DNA of 64,000 bases from positions 2,108,001-2,172,000 of the forward strand of contig JAOVFP010000015.1 in the NCBI GenBank assembly GCA_025738555.1, written 5' to 3'. This DNA comes from Cyathus striatus (taxonomy: Eukaryota > Basidiomycota > Agaricomycetes > Agaricales > Nidulariaceae). Below are positions 41,460 through 55,675 of this stretch, piece by piece. The notes under the pieces were generated by a model, which saw nothing but the letters and a program-made list of their open reading frames with translations, was not told the DNA's origin and made no database searches. Position numbers and translations under genes: made by a program. Every line of letters starts with the position of its first letter. Position 1 is the first letter of the stretch.

Positions 41460-44400
41460 CTAGTCGTCAGAGTCCTCCGAATCATTCAAATCACTTTCGC
41501 TGTCAATGTCCATAACATCATCGCCCGCTGCGTCATCCTCGTCACTGTCATTTTCAATCGCATTCTCTGTCGATTCTCGCCACTTCTTGAAAAGTGCCAA
41601 ACCAAGTTCACGACCCAGTGCCCTGCCTAGAGGTAAAGGGACTGCATTTCCAATCTGGCGGTGCATCTACACAGTATATATTCAGCAACATGTAATAGTA
41701 GTATTTATAATTAACGCACTGTAACAACGTTGTTATCAATTGCTTCAAAGACAAAATTATCTGGGAATCCTTGTGAACGTGCCAATTCCCGTACAGTTAC
41801 CATTCGTCTGCACTGTGGAGGTTTAAATACAAGAGTGATCTGTTCAAGCCAAGGGCCTTACGTATGGGTTAAGGACACTACATTGCTTAGCTGTTGGATC
41901 CATGTTTGTGACCGTGGTTGGAAAATAATCCTTCTTGTCGAGTCGACCATACTGATCTGTAGCAAATCAGTTACTCTTACATATCCATACCAAACAAGAA
42001 TCATACTCGTCTTAGTGTAGCCCTTACGACCTACAGCAGATAGCTGATTAACTAGCTGCCACTCCTGAAGATGAGCTGGAAGGTCTACGTCGTTCGATGA
42101 ATAAGTCAGTGAAAAAAATAGGTAACAACAATAACGGCAAAGTACTTCGAAAGTTTGCACCAGCTTTCAGTGGAATGGCAACCACGCTGGTAGTATGTTA
42201 GCTATAATTTATAATGCGGTGGTTTTCAACACATGATATACATACCGTTCGACTTTCTTGGGTATTAAACATTTGGTATAGTGCTGTAGATCACTAGTCG
42301 CTACTTGACGAGCTCCTACTTGGTAACTAGTTTTGGGTGGATGGTGATAACCAACGGCACCCTTGAACCCACAGAACGCGACATTCTTGCTACATTCGAA
42401 TGATGGAATACCACCATCTTCAACGTTACGCTCAAAAATTCCTGCAGGATTTTTCCTTAAAACCAACAATTAGAACCACGCAGAACTTATCCACTATAAT
42501 ACCCACCAATGAAACCGGGGTAGATCACTAATAGCGTCATGAATAGAAACGAAATGATGGGGAGCTGTTCCGTCAGTGATTCTAATCGGAGAAATTTTTC
42601 CTGTCGGAAGATACATAGAAAGTCCTTTGGTATCGGGGAATTGATGTGATGGTTGTGGTAATTCAGGGAGCGGGTGTCCATCGAGTGCAGTAATTATGAA
42701 AAACCGGAGGCGACGTTGAGGGGTACCATAGTGACCTGCCTGTAAGAGGCCATAACGGACCTGATAGCTAGAATTCGGTTGCAATTAGTGATTTCTGCAT
42801 GGGTAGGACCATAGGAGTGAAACTAGACTTACCCCATGTCCAACAGCGCACGCACTGTAAATTTGAGACCACCCATCTCAATTCCACCACCCACTTTGTT
42901 CTGATTGATCTGCCGTGCTTTCAGTCTAAAACTTAAGAACCCGGGAACATTCTCATAATACGATATTTCTGGCCGCAAAAAGTCTTGCCATGATAGTGCG
43001 TTCAGGATCAGATTGCTTTTTCTATCATTTGCTTTCTGGTACATGTTTAAGCGTGAATGGCTCTGACTATAGAAAAAATGTGAGAATGCATTGTTAGAGT
43101 TAAGCACCCACTGTACCATGGAAATCCAGCAACAATTGCCTTTATATCACCAGGCTTTGGAGGTGAAGGAACTTGTTCACTGTCATTGAATACTTGGGTA
43201 GGGACGTCGAGATTGTGGCCTCGATCTGATTTGATTGCGTATCGAAGCATCACGTTGGCACATTGGTTGTACACAACCGTCTCAGGTGAATTCCTCCTAA
43301 ACCATGCAGGTCAGAAGACTGACATCAACCCAGTAAGCATTGAGAAAGCACGCACTTGAAAGTTTTCGCTGCACTTGGACTTATTTCTACTGCATGTGTG
43401 ATCTTCAGGCTCTTGCTGCCCTCTGCAAGTGCCCTTGAGAAAGCTCCAACGCCCCCAAACAAATCCAACGTCGCCAACGTGTTACGCTCCTGTCGCATGA
43501 ATTTGTGGAACCTAATCATATTTTTCCTGAATGCAATATTTTCGGTGCAGCAGAACTTGCATATTGGCAGATCCCGCCACTTCACGGGTTCCTTCACAGA
43601 CCACGAAGTGACCTCTAGGGAAGGGAATTTGTACCTAACATAAAAGTGATTCGGGGAAAGGTCGAGCCATTCGGAGAGTTTGGTTTCCGGGTGTTGAAAT
43701 GATGACGCAGAATAAGCGAAGACAACACATACAAGTGTGTCTAGTTCCAACGTTAATTTCTCGTCGGTTAGATAGACATGGCGCTAGGAATAGTGGAAAA
43801 TACATTAAAAAATATAAACACGAAATATCATAAATATGTACCTCATCTCGAACCACCTTCTCTGGAAGTATATTATCAGGAATACAGCTGATGCGACCAA
43901 CTTTTAGCAGAGTAAACGTTGCCTTCCTATTACTCTTGATGGGAAAGTTAATTTGCTTTATTTGCCCTATATTTGCAGGGCCTTTCTCCGAACGGTACAA
44001 AACGAAATCGTCTATATGATAAATTTTTCCAGCGAAAGAAACCCCATGACGGCCAGTACTGTCATGAAGTTCCTGATCGGTCATGTCTTGCCGTTGCTGT
44101 GATTGAAGTAGACAAATTGGACAGTTGTCTGGTGGTGGCATCGCATTAGCCTTTTCTAACAAGCTGTCATCAATTGAGGTGAATGACGAGGAGGCCTGAT
44201 TATGATAGAATCTGCATACATAGTTATTTAGAATTATAAGAAGTGTGTTACAAGTCGAAGCTTACTTGCAAAAATATTCATCGTGCCCAATGTCATGTTT
44301 CGGGCGCTCGTGGACAGTGACCTTGCCAATGATGGACCTTAAATCAATATCATTGCACAGATCATTAAGAAACAGTTCCTGTGAATTTGCAAGCTCTGCA

Positions 44401-46147
44401 AGTATAATCTGTTTGCCATGTTCCAGCCACTGAATATGTGCCTTGGCCTCTTCAAGCTTGATATGAATCATTTTTGCAAACCTATCCGAATCATGATTAG
44501 CAGAATTATTCTATTTATTGATTACTCACCAAAAGTAATCCGGAAGTGTTGCATGCTCGGGTATATCAGGGAGGCTTTTAGGAAGAATTGGCTCCTCAAA
44601 ATTCCCCCACTTACCACGACGGACAACAATGTAATCTCCAGCCTGGATAATATGTAAAACATGTTTATAGTGATCATAGAGAGAGACCACAAACCCTATA
44701 TATCTCGCCACCAATTTCGACAGCCTTCAAAAAATTGGAACCTGGAGCAATCTTGTCACTCTTCTTGTAATCGATCGCTCTCTGTTTTGGATTCCCCACG
44801 GTTTCAATAAACTTCCACATTATCGCTCGTGCTTTTTTGACTCTTGCTTCCAGAACAGCTTGGGAAGGATTATGAGGGCGGGGTCCCACAACTATGAGCT
44901 CCTCATTGATCCACCCTTGTGCTAGATTAGCGATGAGCGGTGTTACAGTGGTCGTGTTTTGGTTCTCTGGCTTCAGAACGGCGAGGTCTAATTTAAGTCC
45001 AAGGCGAGATATTGGCTTAGGTTTAGGACGCGACCTCAGGAGTTGAGAACGTTGATTACGGGAGGGGGCGGCTGGGGTATTGCGAACAATATGTCGCATG
45101 AGAGCGGATCGACTGATGTTGTCGCCCTCCGAACTCTCTAGGATGGCCGCTTGTATTTCAGGAATCTGTAAGTAATCGTAAGTAAAGATGAAAGCAGATA
45201 CTGTAGCGTGCTTACGGCCTGCCATATGTCACTCTCTTCATAAGTGCGACCAAAGAGATCCACCTGAGATATAAAGTCGAAGATGAACTCATCAAAACTT
45301 CGGCGAGGATATTTCAGGCTGAAAGATATAGCTATCTGCGCAATTTTGTGCGGGGCGAAAAAATGTTTGTAAAATTCCATATATTCCTTAGATGGTGCTT
45401 GTAGAATATACCACCCGAACATGGTTTCAATATACATGGGCCTGCGTACATATAAGATTATAAGAACTTCAACAGCAGACGATGACTTACTCGTCTTCAT
45501 TGCTATAATCCATCGTGTACCTCATGATAGCACTCAGTTTAATGAGAATTGGCGTGTCATCGTCGTCTTCCTGGCCTTCATCTTCGTCGTTCTGAACGAA
45601 CGGGTATACGAAACCTACACCTTCGAACTGTCGATCTACACCATCATCTTCCTCCAGCGATGAGAGAGAGACCATTTCGTTCCTGTGTTTTGGGTCATAT
45701 ATGACGAAATTAGTCAAGACTCGAACCGGCTTGTCGTCTTTTTCGCCATCTTCGGGGTCTTCGCCGGGAAGCACGAGTTCCGCGTCCTCTAACTTTTCGT
45801 TTTCACGGTTGTTGTAGCGTGCAGCTAGAAACTGTTAGATCCTAAAGGTACGAGTCAATCAAGTAACATACCTGGGGGAAGTTGACGCGGTTTTACAACC
45901 TATGAAACGCGACTGGATGAGCAAGGCGGGTCGCAAAGCTCTGTACAACAGCATCGTACCTTTGGATCTGCACTCTCGTTCTTGCGCTTCGAGCCAGTGT
46001 TCACAGAATCATGCGAGGCTTGTGAAGCTACACTGAGAGACCTAGAAGCGGGATTGTCGTTTGAAAGATAAGTATCGCGTCCAGTAGACGAGCCAGCCTC
46101 CCCGGGAAAGAAATATCAAATGCGCTAGGCCGGTTCCGTCGTGACAT
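41460..46147 (-). CDS. DNMT1: DNMT1-type cytosine-5 DNA methyltransferase
   Basis: Maintenance-type C5 methyltransferase in many exons. Order: an RFD-like N-terminal region (PVRVLTNFVIYDPKHR, FGWYILQAPSKEYMEFYKHF); BAH-like regions around GDYIVVRRGKWGNF and IYHIDDFVLYRSEKG, with a CPIC motif between; then the catalytic domain. Catalytic motifs: I TLDLFGGVGAFSRAL; IV VAGFP-C-Q, whose Cys codon is split by an intron (TG|T at about 43118/43068); VI SYYENVPGF; VIII QAGHYGTPQRRLRFF; IX RMVTVRELARSQGFPDN; X MHRQIGNAVPLPLGRALG. The end is an acidic Asp/Glu/Ser tail. No CXXC zinc finger was seen, as is usual in fungal members. At the 5' end, MSRRNRPSAFDISFP (ATG at 46147) and GEAGSSTGRDTYLS lie in different frames, one base apart, so the start needs checking. 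Confidence 0.9.
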
Positions 46148-46898
46148 GGAGAGCGCCAAAGGAGTCCAACAGGGAGACGGTAACAGTATGCAGTATAACT
46201 TCACGCAACCAAATGATATGAGAAATAACGAAGTGAATAATGTTAAGGTTCAGAAATTTAAACTTAGAGGACAGAAGAGGATCAGGCGAATATGGAATTT
46301 GTTTTGGACTTTTGAGGTGATATCAGAGGCCAATGATGGTAACCGAAGTCAAACCCAAGTAGCTGAGAGCGTCTATTTGGCGCGTGGACTTCGCCGCACA
46401 CGAGTTGATCGTCACTTATCTACATACACATGGACAATCTTATCTACACAGACTACTTGTGCAGCAACTGAGCATACCACTACAATTTCAACTGCAACGA
46501 TGGATCCCGTGTATTTCTCGTTACATCTAGTACAACCCTGCCAATACTACGTACAAATACAGCAGCAGAGAATTGCTAGAAAAAAGAAAGTAAACATAAT
46601 CAGAGGCAACTATTATTGTACTATTGTCGCTAATGGAGTCACTTTACTGAGCATTCTGAGTATACATGAACACTTAAAATTGATCAAGAGATGCGATATC
46701 CGGAAACAAAAAAGAATGGAAAAGAAATAGATGAAAAGAAGAAGGCAAATCCTAGAGGGTCGTGTACAATAGGTAGTCGCCAGGCCTGTTACAAGTACAC
46801 CAGTCTACGCGCAACACCAAAGGTAAATTGTTGTCCATCGAGAAATGACGCCAAATAATTACAAGAGAAAGGGGTGCCAAAAAGTTGCCTGTGGCTTT
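46148..46898. other. Intergenic, no gene seen
   Basis: Promoter of the methyltransferase gene and trailer of HOG1. A 194-residue plus-strand frame at 46146-46730 has low-quality composition (long runs of Gln, Thr and Lys, no domain) and is taken as chance. Confidence 0.5.
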
Positions 46899-48766
<1,868 letters not shown>

Positions 48767-49268
48767 GGTGGAGTCGTCTCTGTGAAGGATGTGGTGAGGA
48801 AGAGAGGAGACGAAGAGGAGAAGTTGGATGGGATGAGAGTCGAGGGCGAAGGGGTTTTGAATGAGGAGGAGGTACAAGCGAGAGGGCTTTTGAAAGATTT
48901 GGAAATGGCACTGACTAGTGTTTGGTTACAAATTAAATAAAGATGCGGCTTCTCTCGTACTTCTTTTCTATTTCAATTCACAATTCCCTTCCTGCCCCCA
49001 TTTCTACCTTACATTCACGCTAAATATTCGAGTACCAAGAGCTGTAAAATACGCCTCCAATTTCATAGAAACAGATAAACTACTGGATAAATGAGCAAAA
49101 ATGGGGATTAATTGAATATTTTATGCAGGAAAAGAAGGTTTGCTTGGTATGACGCAATAGATCGGTTATGTTGAGTTACGCCTGTTACGCCTCGTTCCGA
49201 AAATATTCGAAATCTTCACGCGCTCTCTCTCTCTGCACACAGCCCATACCACCGAAGCTCTGAACATC
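48767..49268. promoter_or_regulatory. Shared HOG1/MCR1 promoter region
   Basis: Non-coding 502 bases between divergent starts. Contains an imperfect duplication GTTACGCCT near 49174-49194 and a CT-rich stretch before the MCR1 ATG. No defined factor site is claimed. Confidence 0.4.
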
Positions 49269-50715
49269 ATGTCATTCCTAAGACTTACTTCTCGCTCTGC
49301 TAAACCTTTCGTATGTTTTCTTCCGTCCATCACTCAACCTGTGTCCATCTCTGATCTCAACTTTCAATCCAGCTTTCGTCTCGCCGTTTTGCTTCTACTG
49401 CCCCGCCGGCAAAGTCCACCTCTTCCAATCTGCCATTGTACTTCCTCGGCGCTGGTGTCGCCACCCTCGGTGGTTATTATTACTTGACAGTCAACGAAAA
49501 ACCAGAGGTCAAGCAAGAAAAGAGTCCTCTTGACCCCGAAAAGTTTATCGACTTCAAGCTCAAGAAAGTCGTGCCGTACAACCACAACACTGCAAAGTAC
49601 GGTTGACGACCTCGTGCTTTTGCTGCGCATTCTGCTTTCTGACTTTTCTCCTTCGTGTGTGAAAAAAGATTCATCTTCGAATTGCCCAACAATGAGGCTT
49701 CGTTGATTCCTGTTGCATCTTGCCTGGTCGTAAAGGCTTCCGATCCGGGGGCGCTCGTCGACGCAAAGGGGGGACCCATCATCCGCCCTTACACTCCTAT
49801 CTCCCCGCCAGACCAGAAGGGTGAACTCACGCTCCTTGTAAAGAAATATGATAACGGCAATGCCTCCAAGTATATCCACGAGATGAAGGTTCGTAACAAT
49901 TCAATGTGATTTAAGCGGTGCATTGACATGACATTTTATTTCACAGGAGGGGGATGCCTTGGCCATGAAGGGCCCGATAGCCAAATTCCCCTACAAGGGT
50001 ATGTTATTCTTTTCCATCAATCAAAGCATACCGTGTGGTACTCACGTCTGGGAATAGCAAACGAGTTTGATGAAATAGCTCTCATCGGAGGCGGAAGCGG
50101 AATGTAAGTCGTAAATGAATCGGTGCTTCTGACTTTTCTTGATGAATGGCACAGCACGCCTCTCTATCAAATCTTGACCCACGCGCTCGAGGATAAGTCC
50201 AACAAGACCAAATTCAAGCTCCTCTTCTCGAACGTGACTGAGAAGGATATTCTTCTCCGTGAAGAATTCGACGACTTGAAGAAGAAACACCCCGAGACCT
50301 TCGACGTCGTGTACCTTGTTGACCAGCCGCCGAAGGACTGGACCGGTGAGTAGATTTTGGCATTCCCTAACGCAGAGTTTGAACTATTTTCAGGCTCCGT
50401 TGGATATATCTCTTCCGAAGTGATCAAGAAGCACGTCGGTCCCGCATCTCTCAAGGAAAAGGTTAAGATTTTCGTTTGTGGTAAGTTCTCATACCACTAT
50501 CAGCACTTCGAATCTATATCCATATTCGTGTTTTTCCTCAACAGGCCCTCCTGGACAGGTTGCGGCTGTGGCCGGAAAGAAAGCGGGCATGAAGCAGGGA
50601 GAACTTGGTGGCATTCTCAAGGAGCTCGGATATACGGAGGACCAGGTGCGTATTTTTAGTTTGTTGAAGCAATACAAGAAGTTGACCTGTGATGTCATAG
50701 GTTTTCAAGTTCTAA
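49269..50715 (+). CDS. MCR1: NADH-cytochrome b5 reductase 2, mitochondrial
   Basis: FAD enzyme passing electrons from NADH to cytochrome b5, used in sterol synthesis and ascorbate recycling. Eight exons; the first (49269-49310) encodes MSFLRLTSRSAKPF, a mitochondrial targeting lead continued by LSSRRFASTAPPAKS. A TM anchor follows (PLYFLGAGVATLGGYYYL). FAD-binding domain: FIFELP, then the flavin motif RPYTPIS. NADH domain: ALIGGGSGITPLYQIL, LLFSNVTEKDILLREE, FVCGPPGQVAAVAG. The last exon adds only VFKF before TAA at 50713-50715. An upstream read-through of the final intron would end instead at 50750. Confidence 0.95.
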
Positions 50716-52767
50716 AATGGTATGCTCAATTAGAGAGTTTGATACGTTAATTGGATGGAATTTGGATTTGTTATGATGTGCATAAGTAAATGTTAGCCGG
50801 GAAATGGCTAGGTACGTCATGATAATCAAAGAAGAGAGGGAAACACAGAAGACTCGATTCCTTCATGCAACCTTCATACTTAATTGCAAGCTCGTTCACG
50901 GCGACATCGCGATGTATGACGATAGTGGCTGCTATCTCCAAGAGCATGGCAATTACTTTGTTGATGCCCGGTGAACTGGACTCGTTAACTGCGTGGATCA
51001 GCTGATATAGTAAACCTGTTCATCACACCTTCTCATGGGAAGAAACTTTCTACTCGATGTCAAATATTCTTGCAAAGGTCCGGCGATCTTGGCTGTGATC
51101 AATAGCTCTGGCATCGCATCTTGGTTATCCTCACCACCTTCTCGACAGAGATCAGCACATTGTACAGGTGTGAGTACAAGTTGCAATCATTGATGTGCCT
51201 CGTGGAGAACCCTATGATGTCACCGCTGATATATTTCTGGTTTCTTCAGCTCACCGCGGGTGGGGATATATATTTTGAAACATCTATCCAGCACTGCTTA
51301 TCGAAGATCAAATTATGTATCTTGCCATTTTGTATTGTGAGTATGATGATACACTCGGGTAGGTCATATTGAATATTCTCATTAATCAGTGACTCATTTT
51401 TACGGAATATGAAGATTTATGAATTGCTTCTATGGGTATCAGAAGGTCTGACCAAACTTGACAATGGGAATTGAGTTGATGATAGGTTTGCATTTCAGCG
51501 GCCAGATATGCTCATCGGCGTCACAATACGTGCGAGTCTATGGTTTCCCGTGGAATGTAATGATAACGCAAAGCTTCAGTATAGAATCACTTTGTAGCAT
51601 TTACTGTAGCTGCCTGCCATCTACAAGGTTGCGCTCGCCGCTCGGTAATCTAGCTTGTTATTCTACAAGGTAGCCTACGCGAGCGGTCTCGCATGCGCCC
51701 GCTCACTTGCGATTGTACCTCTTGTTGCGCTACTTGGTTCAACTTTCAACACTTCAAAACCTCATCGACATCGACGCTTAGCAGCTCGATTTCTGATTCT
51801 GAGTCAGTACAGTACGCATCTCTACCGGGCTATGACCTCTATGCACTTTGCGATTCTTTGTAATAGATAGCAGTGAGCACATCTCATGACCAAAACACTT
51901 CCACTTATGTATACGTTGGGGCCATATACATTGTAAACCCATGTTCTTATGCTGCTTGAAGCTAAAACATCCTTTGACGCTCATGTATCTTATCTCTGTG
52001 GCGTGTGTGGCGTTTGAATGTTGTATACGATTTCACTTGTATCTTGCCTGTGTTGAATAGTAAAATGTCGGTCTCAGCACATGATGTGGTTCTTGAGCCA
52101 GGAAAGTATAACAGCGTTGTATATTGTCCCTCGAGGACAAGTATGTTGTGCTTCTTACGCCAAGATGGGCCATATTTGTTTTCTCCCTTCTTCCAGAATA
52201 GGATAGGATGGTTATCTCCGCGCACACGAGGCAGCGTCGGTAACGTCGGTTTCCGGAAGCAGACAAGGAAATGTCCAAAAACGGACACTAGCTTGTGGTA
52301 GGTGGGCCTACAGCAGCAGTGCCGGTGCCCACAAAGCTGTATATAATAGTCGAACAATGGGCCACCACCCGACGCCAGCATCACCTCGAGCTCGCTCATT
52401 CCAGCCAACTCCCAACTCGACATTTCGACCGACCCTTCGCACTCACGCTCTGTCACACATTGTCTCTCCGTATTGTCTACGTCTTCTCCGTTACTCCGAC
52501 AGACAATAAGCCCAATTTACAATCACACATACCCGCCCCGCGGCACCTTCCAATTCCATTTATTAACCCGTCCAATCTACAGGCACCCACAAGCCTGGTG
52601 CCCCTAACGTTCCCAAACTCTTTGCTCATACCATTCTCTTAATTTCACCCGTCCTCTCCCTCATTACGGGTCTGCAAGTTCGTCTGGACGGATTTACGAT
52701 ATTGCCAACGTTTCAGTGACGCATCCGTATACGCTTCATCCAATTACATTCCACGACTAAAATAAAC
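50716..52767. other. 2-kb stretch without a supported gene
   Basis: Only short frames of poor composition on both strands. A TATATAA-like box lies near 52338, about 430 bases upstream of the small gene at 52768, and the intervening pyrimidine-rich sequence looks like a long leader. Confidence 0.45.
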
Positions 52768-52986
52768 ATGTCTCCCTACACCTACAACCCGCCCTCCTCG
52801 CCCACATTCGGTTTCTTCCCTACTGGTGCTACATCCCCCAATGCATTCGCGCCGTTCCATAAGTCTCCCAGGGATAACCATGCCATGTACTCTGCATTCA
52901 CATCGGCAGCTGCACCACAGCAGAACACGTCCCAGCAAGGACAGGGCTCCATTAGCACTCTGAAGAAGTTTGTGTCGAGGAAGTAA
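52768..52986 (+). CDS. Small hypothetical protein, 72 residues
   Basis: Compact frame with a clean start after an AC-rich context. The N-terminal half is Pro/Ser/Thr/Phe-rich (MSPYTYNPPSSPTFGFFPTG), the middle Ala/Gln-rich, and the end basic and amphipathic (GSISTLKKFVSRK). No signal peptide or TM segment. The C-rich codon third positions and long pyrimidine-rich leader support a real, well-expressed gene. Function unknown. Confidence 0.6.
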   Translation: MSPYTYNPPSSPTFGFFPTGATSPNAFAPFHKSPRDNHAMYSAFTSAAAPQQNTSQQGQGSISTLKKFVSRK

Positions 52987-53529
52987 AGTCCTCTACCACG
53001 AAAACTTTTGCGCCCATGGCTGCGTAAAGCGCCTTGGCCAGCCACTATGTCTTCAATTTCAATCATTTATTTTGGGCCGAAATTTAATCATCGTCTTTTC
53101 GTTCTCGTTCTCGTAATCGGTGTAGGAAGATATGGAATCGGAGGAAGAATTGGAAAGAGATACCGATACCCCGTATGCATTCACAAAACTTCACATCATA
53201 CTACCATGACCGCATCCATGACCTGTTAACTCATCACATTATCCATGTAACCGTTCATCCCCACCATCACATACCATCGCATACGGACCATAGATCTTTT
53301 ACTAAAAGCTTGTATCCATACAATGTGTTACTGTTTCTATTATTTTTATAAAGGGTTTTGGGAATACTCCATGAGTGACTTTGAAGCACCTGTTCAACAC
53401 CAATATTGTAACTGCAAAGTGTATGTTTAATTGTTCTGCATAATTAAACGGGTGTCTATTAATACGGATGTGAGTAAGGGTAATTAAAAGCCTCTATCCG
53501 CGATCGCAACAACATAAATACCCGAACAC
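52987..53529. other. Convergent intergenic region
   Basis: Trailers of the small gene (+) and of the hydrolase (-). No feature recognised. Confidence 0.45.
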
Positions 53530-54965
53530 CTATAAAACGGCGACAGCAGTATGCATAGAAGACAATATCTCGTGAATGTAACCGGCAATGAACTCGGGTC
53601 TCTGCTGGATCAGCTAATTGTTCAACCCCGCATCAGTGAAACTTTAACATGAATAATAATAAAAGCACTGCATACCATATGTCCAGCGTCTCGAACATAT
53701 CTCACCGACGCGGGGGAAGATCCCGTCTCGGGATTGGGTTTGGACAGCAGCTCCTTTGCACTGGCTGACCTGTATTATCTGTGTCAGGAATGTAGATAAT
53801 AGTATCAATAGGAGTAAAACGGACATGACTTCATCTCGGTCTCCCCACATCAGATGAACTGGCATCTCTTCACACAGCCGATAAAACGACTGGAGAGACT
53901 TTCCATCACACAAGTATTTACTTCTGTAAGTGGCCTACATGTACAAGCGTTTGTTAGAAATACACAATAAGAAAGACAAATGTACTTGCTGCTTCCTGAT
54001 CTCTGGAAATTGAGGTAACTGCCCCGTTAAAAATAGATGGAGACATCTTGGATCCTGGATGATCACTCAGTGCATATTCCTACCAGGTCTCCATTAGTTC
54101 ATGCTGAAAGTTGCGCACGATAGGCTTACATACCACATAGAGCCTCAAAACCCTCGAATCCCATTGATCAAATATCCGTGACGCTTGAAGATCCTTGAGC
54201 GCATGCTTTTTGCTGAGCCACGTATCCCGTCTCAACCATACCCAGCGTTGCATTGCGCTGCGACGTTCTTCCATACCAGGGAAGTCAGCATCTGGAGAGA
54301 AAGCGGGTTCAATGATGATTGTGAATGTCCAAGGGATTCGGGTGGTCAGCATTTGTGTTAAGATCCTTATCGCATTTCAGGTGAGCAAGGAAAGAAAGAC
54401 TAAGGTACGTGCGTACAGTGATACAGCTCCTATAGAGTGGCCAATGCCGACCAGTTTGCGTTTTGAAAAGTCGACGCGAGCACCGTGATGTATGCCTGTC
54501 GAAAGGAAAGCTTCAATTGCATGTACGTATTCCATTACGAACCCTGTGTTTGCACGTCAGATTACTCCAGCAGCATATTCTGAACAAGTAACTTACAGGA
54601 ATCTTTACACCGAGCTTGAATGATATCGGCATTCAGTAGCGCTGATTCTCCGTGATTTGGGTTCTCGATCGAGTACAGCTCCTTGACGCGATACGGCGAG
54701 CGGCCAGTGTTACAAAGACCCAAGAGGTGTCTGACAGTTACTTCCCATGTTTCCTTGTGTACTCCGATGGCATGGGTGAGGATGAGTGTATACCCACCCT
54801 GCTCTGTTATGTTGGAAGAGCCGCTGGTCGAATAGCGAGTAGCGAGAATGTGGAAGGGGTAAGAACTAGAAGGTTCGAGGTGGCAATTCTCAATGATGAG
54901 GCCTGAGGGAACCGTCCATGTTGAAAGGAGGGGAACAGACGTTTGGGGTACTAGCGTTCCGCTGG
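53530..54965 (-). CDS. Alpha/beta hydrolase, 5' end unresolved
   Basis: Predicted serine hydrolase of the alpha/beta fold. From the 5' side: STWTVPSGLIIENCHLEPSS, then YTLILTHAIGVHKETWEV with the oxyanion-type strand, NPNHGESALLN, and the nucleophile elbow GHSIG (VGIGHSIGAVSLY, near 54440). Next are a lid-like region (PAFSPDADFPGMEERR), the acid in MPVHLMWGDRDEV and the catalytic His in VRDAGHM. The last exon, LIQQRPEFIAGYIHEIL.., ends with TAG at 53530-53532. Introns are short. The open frame upstream of STWTVP runs back to a TAA without an ATG. The ATG present (MDGSLRPHH) is in another frame and soon stops. So the start lies in an unseen exon or has been lost. The given 5' limit is approximate. 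Substrate unknown. Confidence 0.7.
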
Positions 54966-55241
54966 TGTTTATATACTGAGGGGTTTACTGTCAGGGTTGA
55001 GAGCGAAATATAAGCCGCTAGTGCATTAATGTTACGTAGAAAAGCATATTGTTGGCATATTGAGTGGCGGATGCAGCGTTGTGCGCTCCACTGTATACCC
55101 ATGGGAAATCCACACATCCACGCGATCGTGGGTTTGTGTCCATGACTATGGATGTGGATTTTCCGTTTTAAGTAAAACCCATGGATGCCATCAAATGCGC
55201 GAGCGCCACACACCGCCACACGAACTGAGCGTTGTAACTTA

Positions 55242-55675
55242 CACTCCTGGCATACGACTTTTCTGCAGTCCGCAAAATAATTGCAAAATCGGTTGCAACA
55301 TGTTTGCGTTTTGCTAGAAAGTTTCACTGTCAGCAAAATGATGTGTATAGCTAATCATCAAATAGACTACACATGTATCATTGTGTAAATATGTACCAGA
55401 ATTGAAAACTTAGCCTTTTGTTTAGATTTTTAGCCTGCCAAAATCTAAGTCAAACAATAAGTTGTGCGTCAATTTTGCATCAAGATACTCTTATTGTTTA
55501 GCCGGGCATCAAAATTCGATTTAAACACAACAAGTTGTCGCCATGTAAATACAAATTTTTGGTATTAAATCTTGAAACATCGAAAATCTTAGGAAAAAAT
55601 CACATTTTCTCACTGTGAATATTCAGCGTACGCTGGGGTGTCCGCTGATAAGGGGCTCAGCGTTGGTTCAGCGTG
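55242..55675 (+). repeat. Left terminal inverted repeat of the CACTA-like element
   Basis: Imperfect inverted copy of 59079-59512. It contains three TCAGCG motifs near its inner end (55623, 55657, 55668). Confidence 0.75.

Noticed and set aside
46146..46730. 194-residue plus-strand open frame between the methyltransferase and HOG1
   Set aside because: No domain, odd composition, overlaps the promoter side of the methyltransferase gene, and no splice or start context support.
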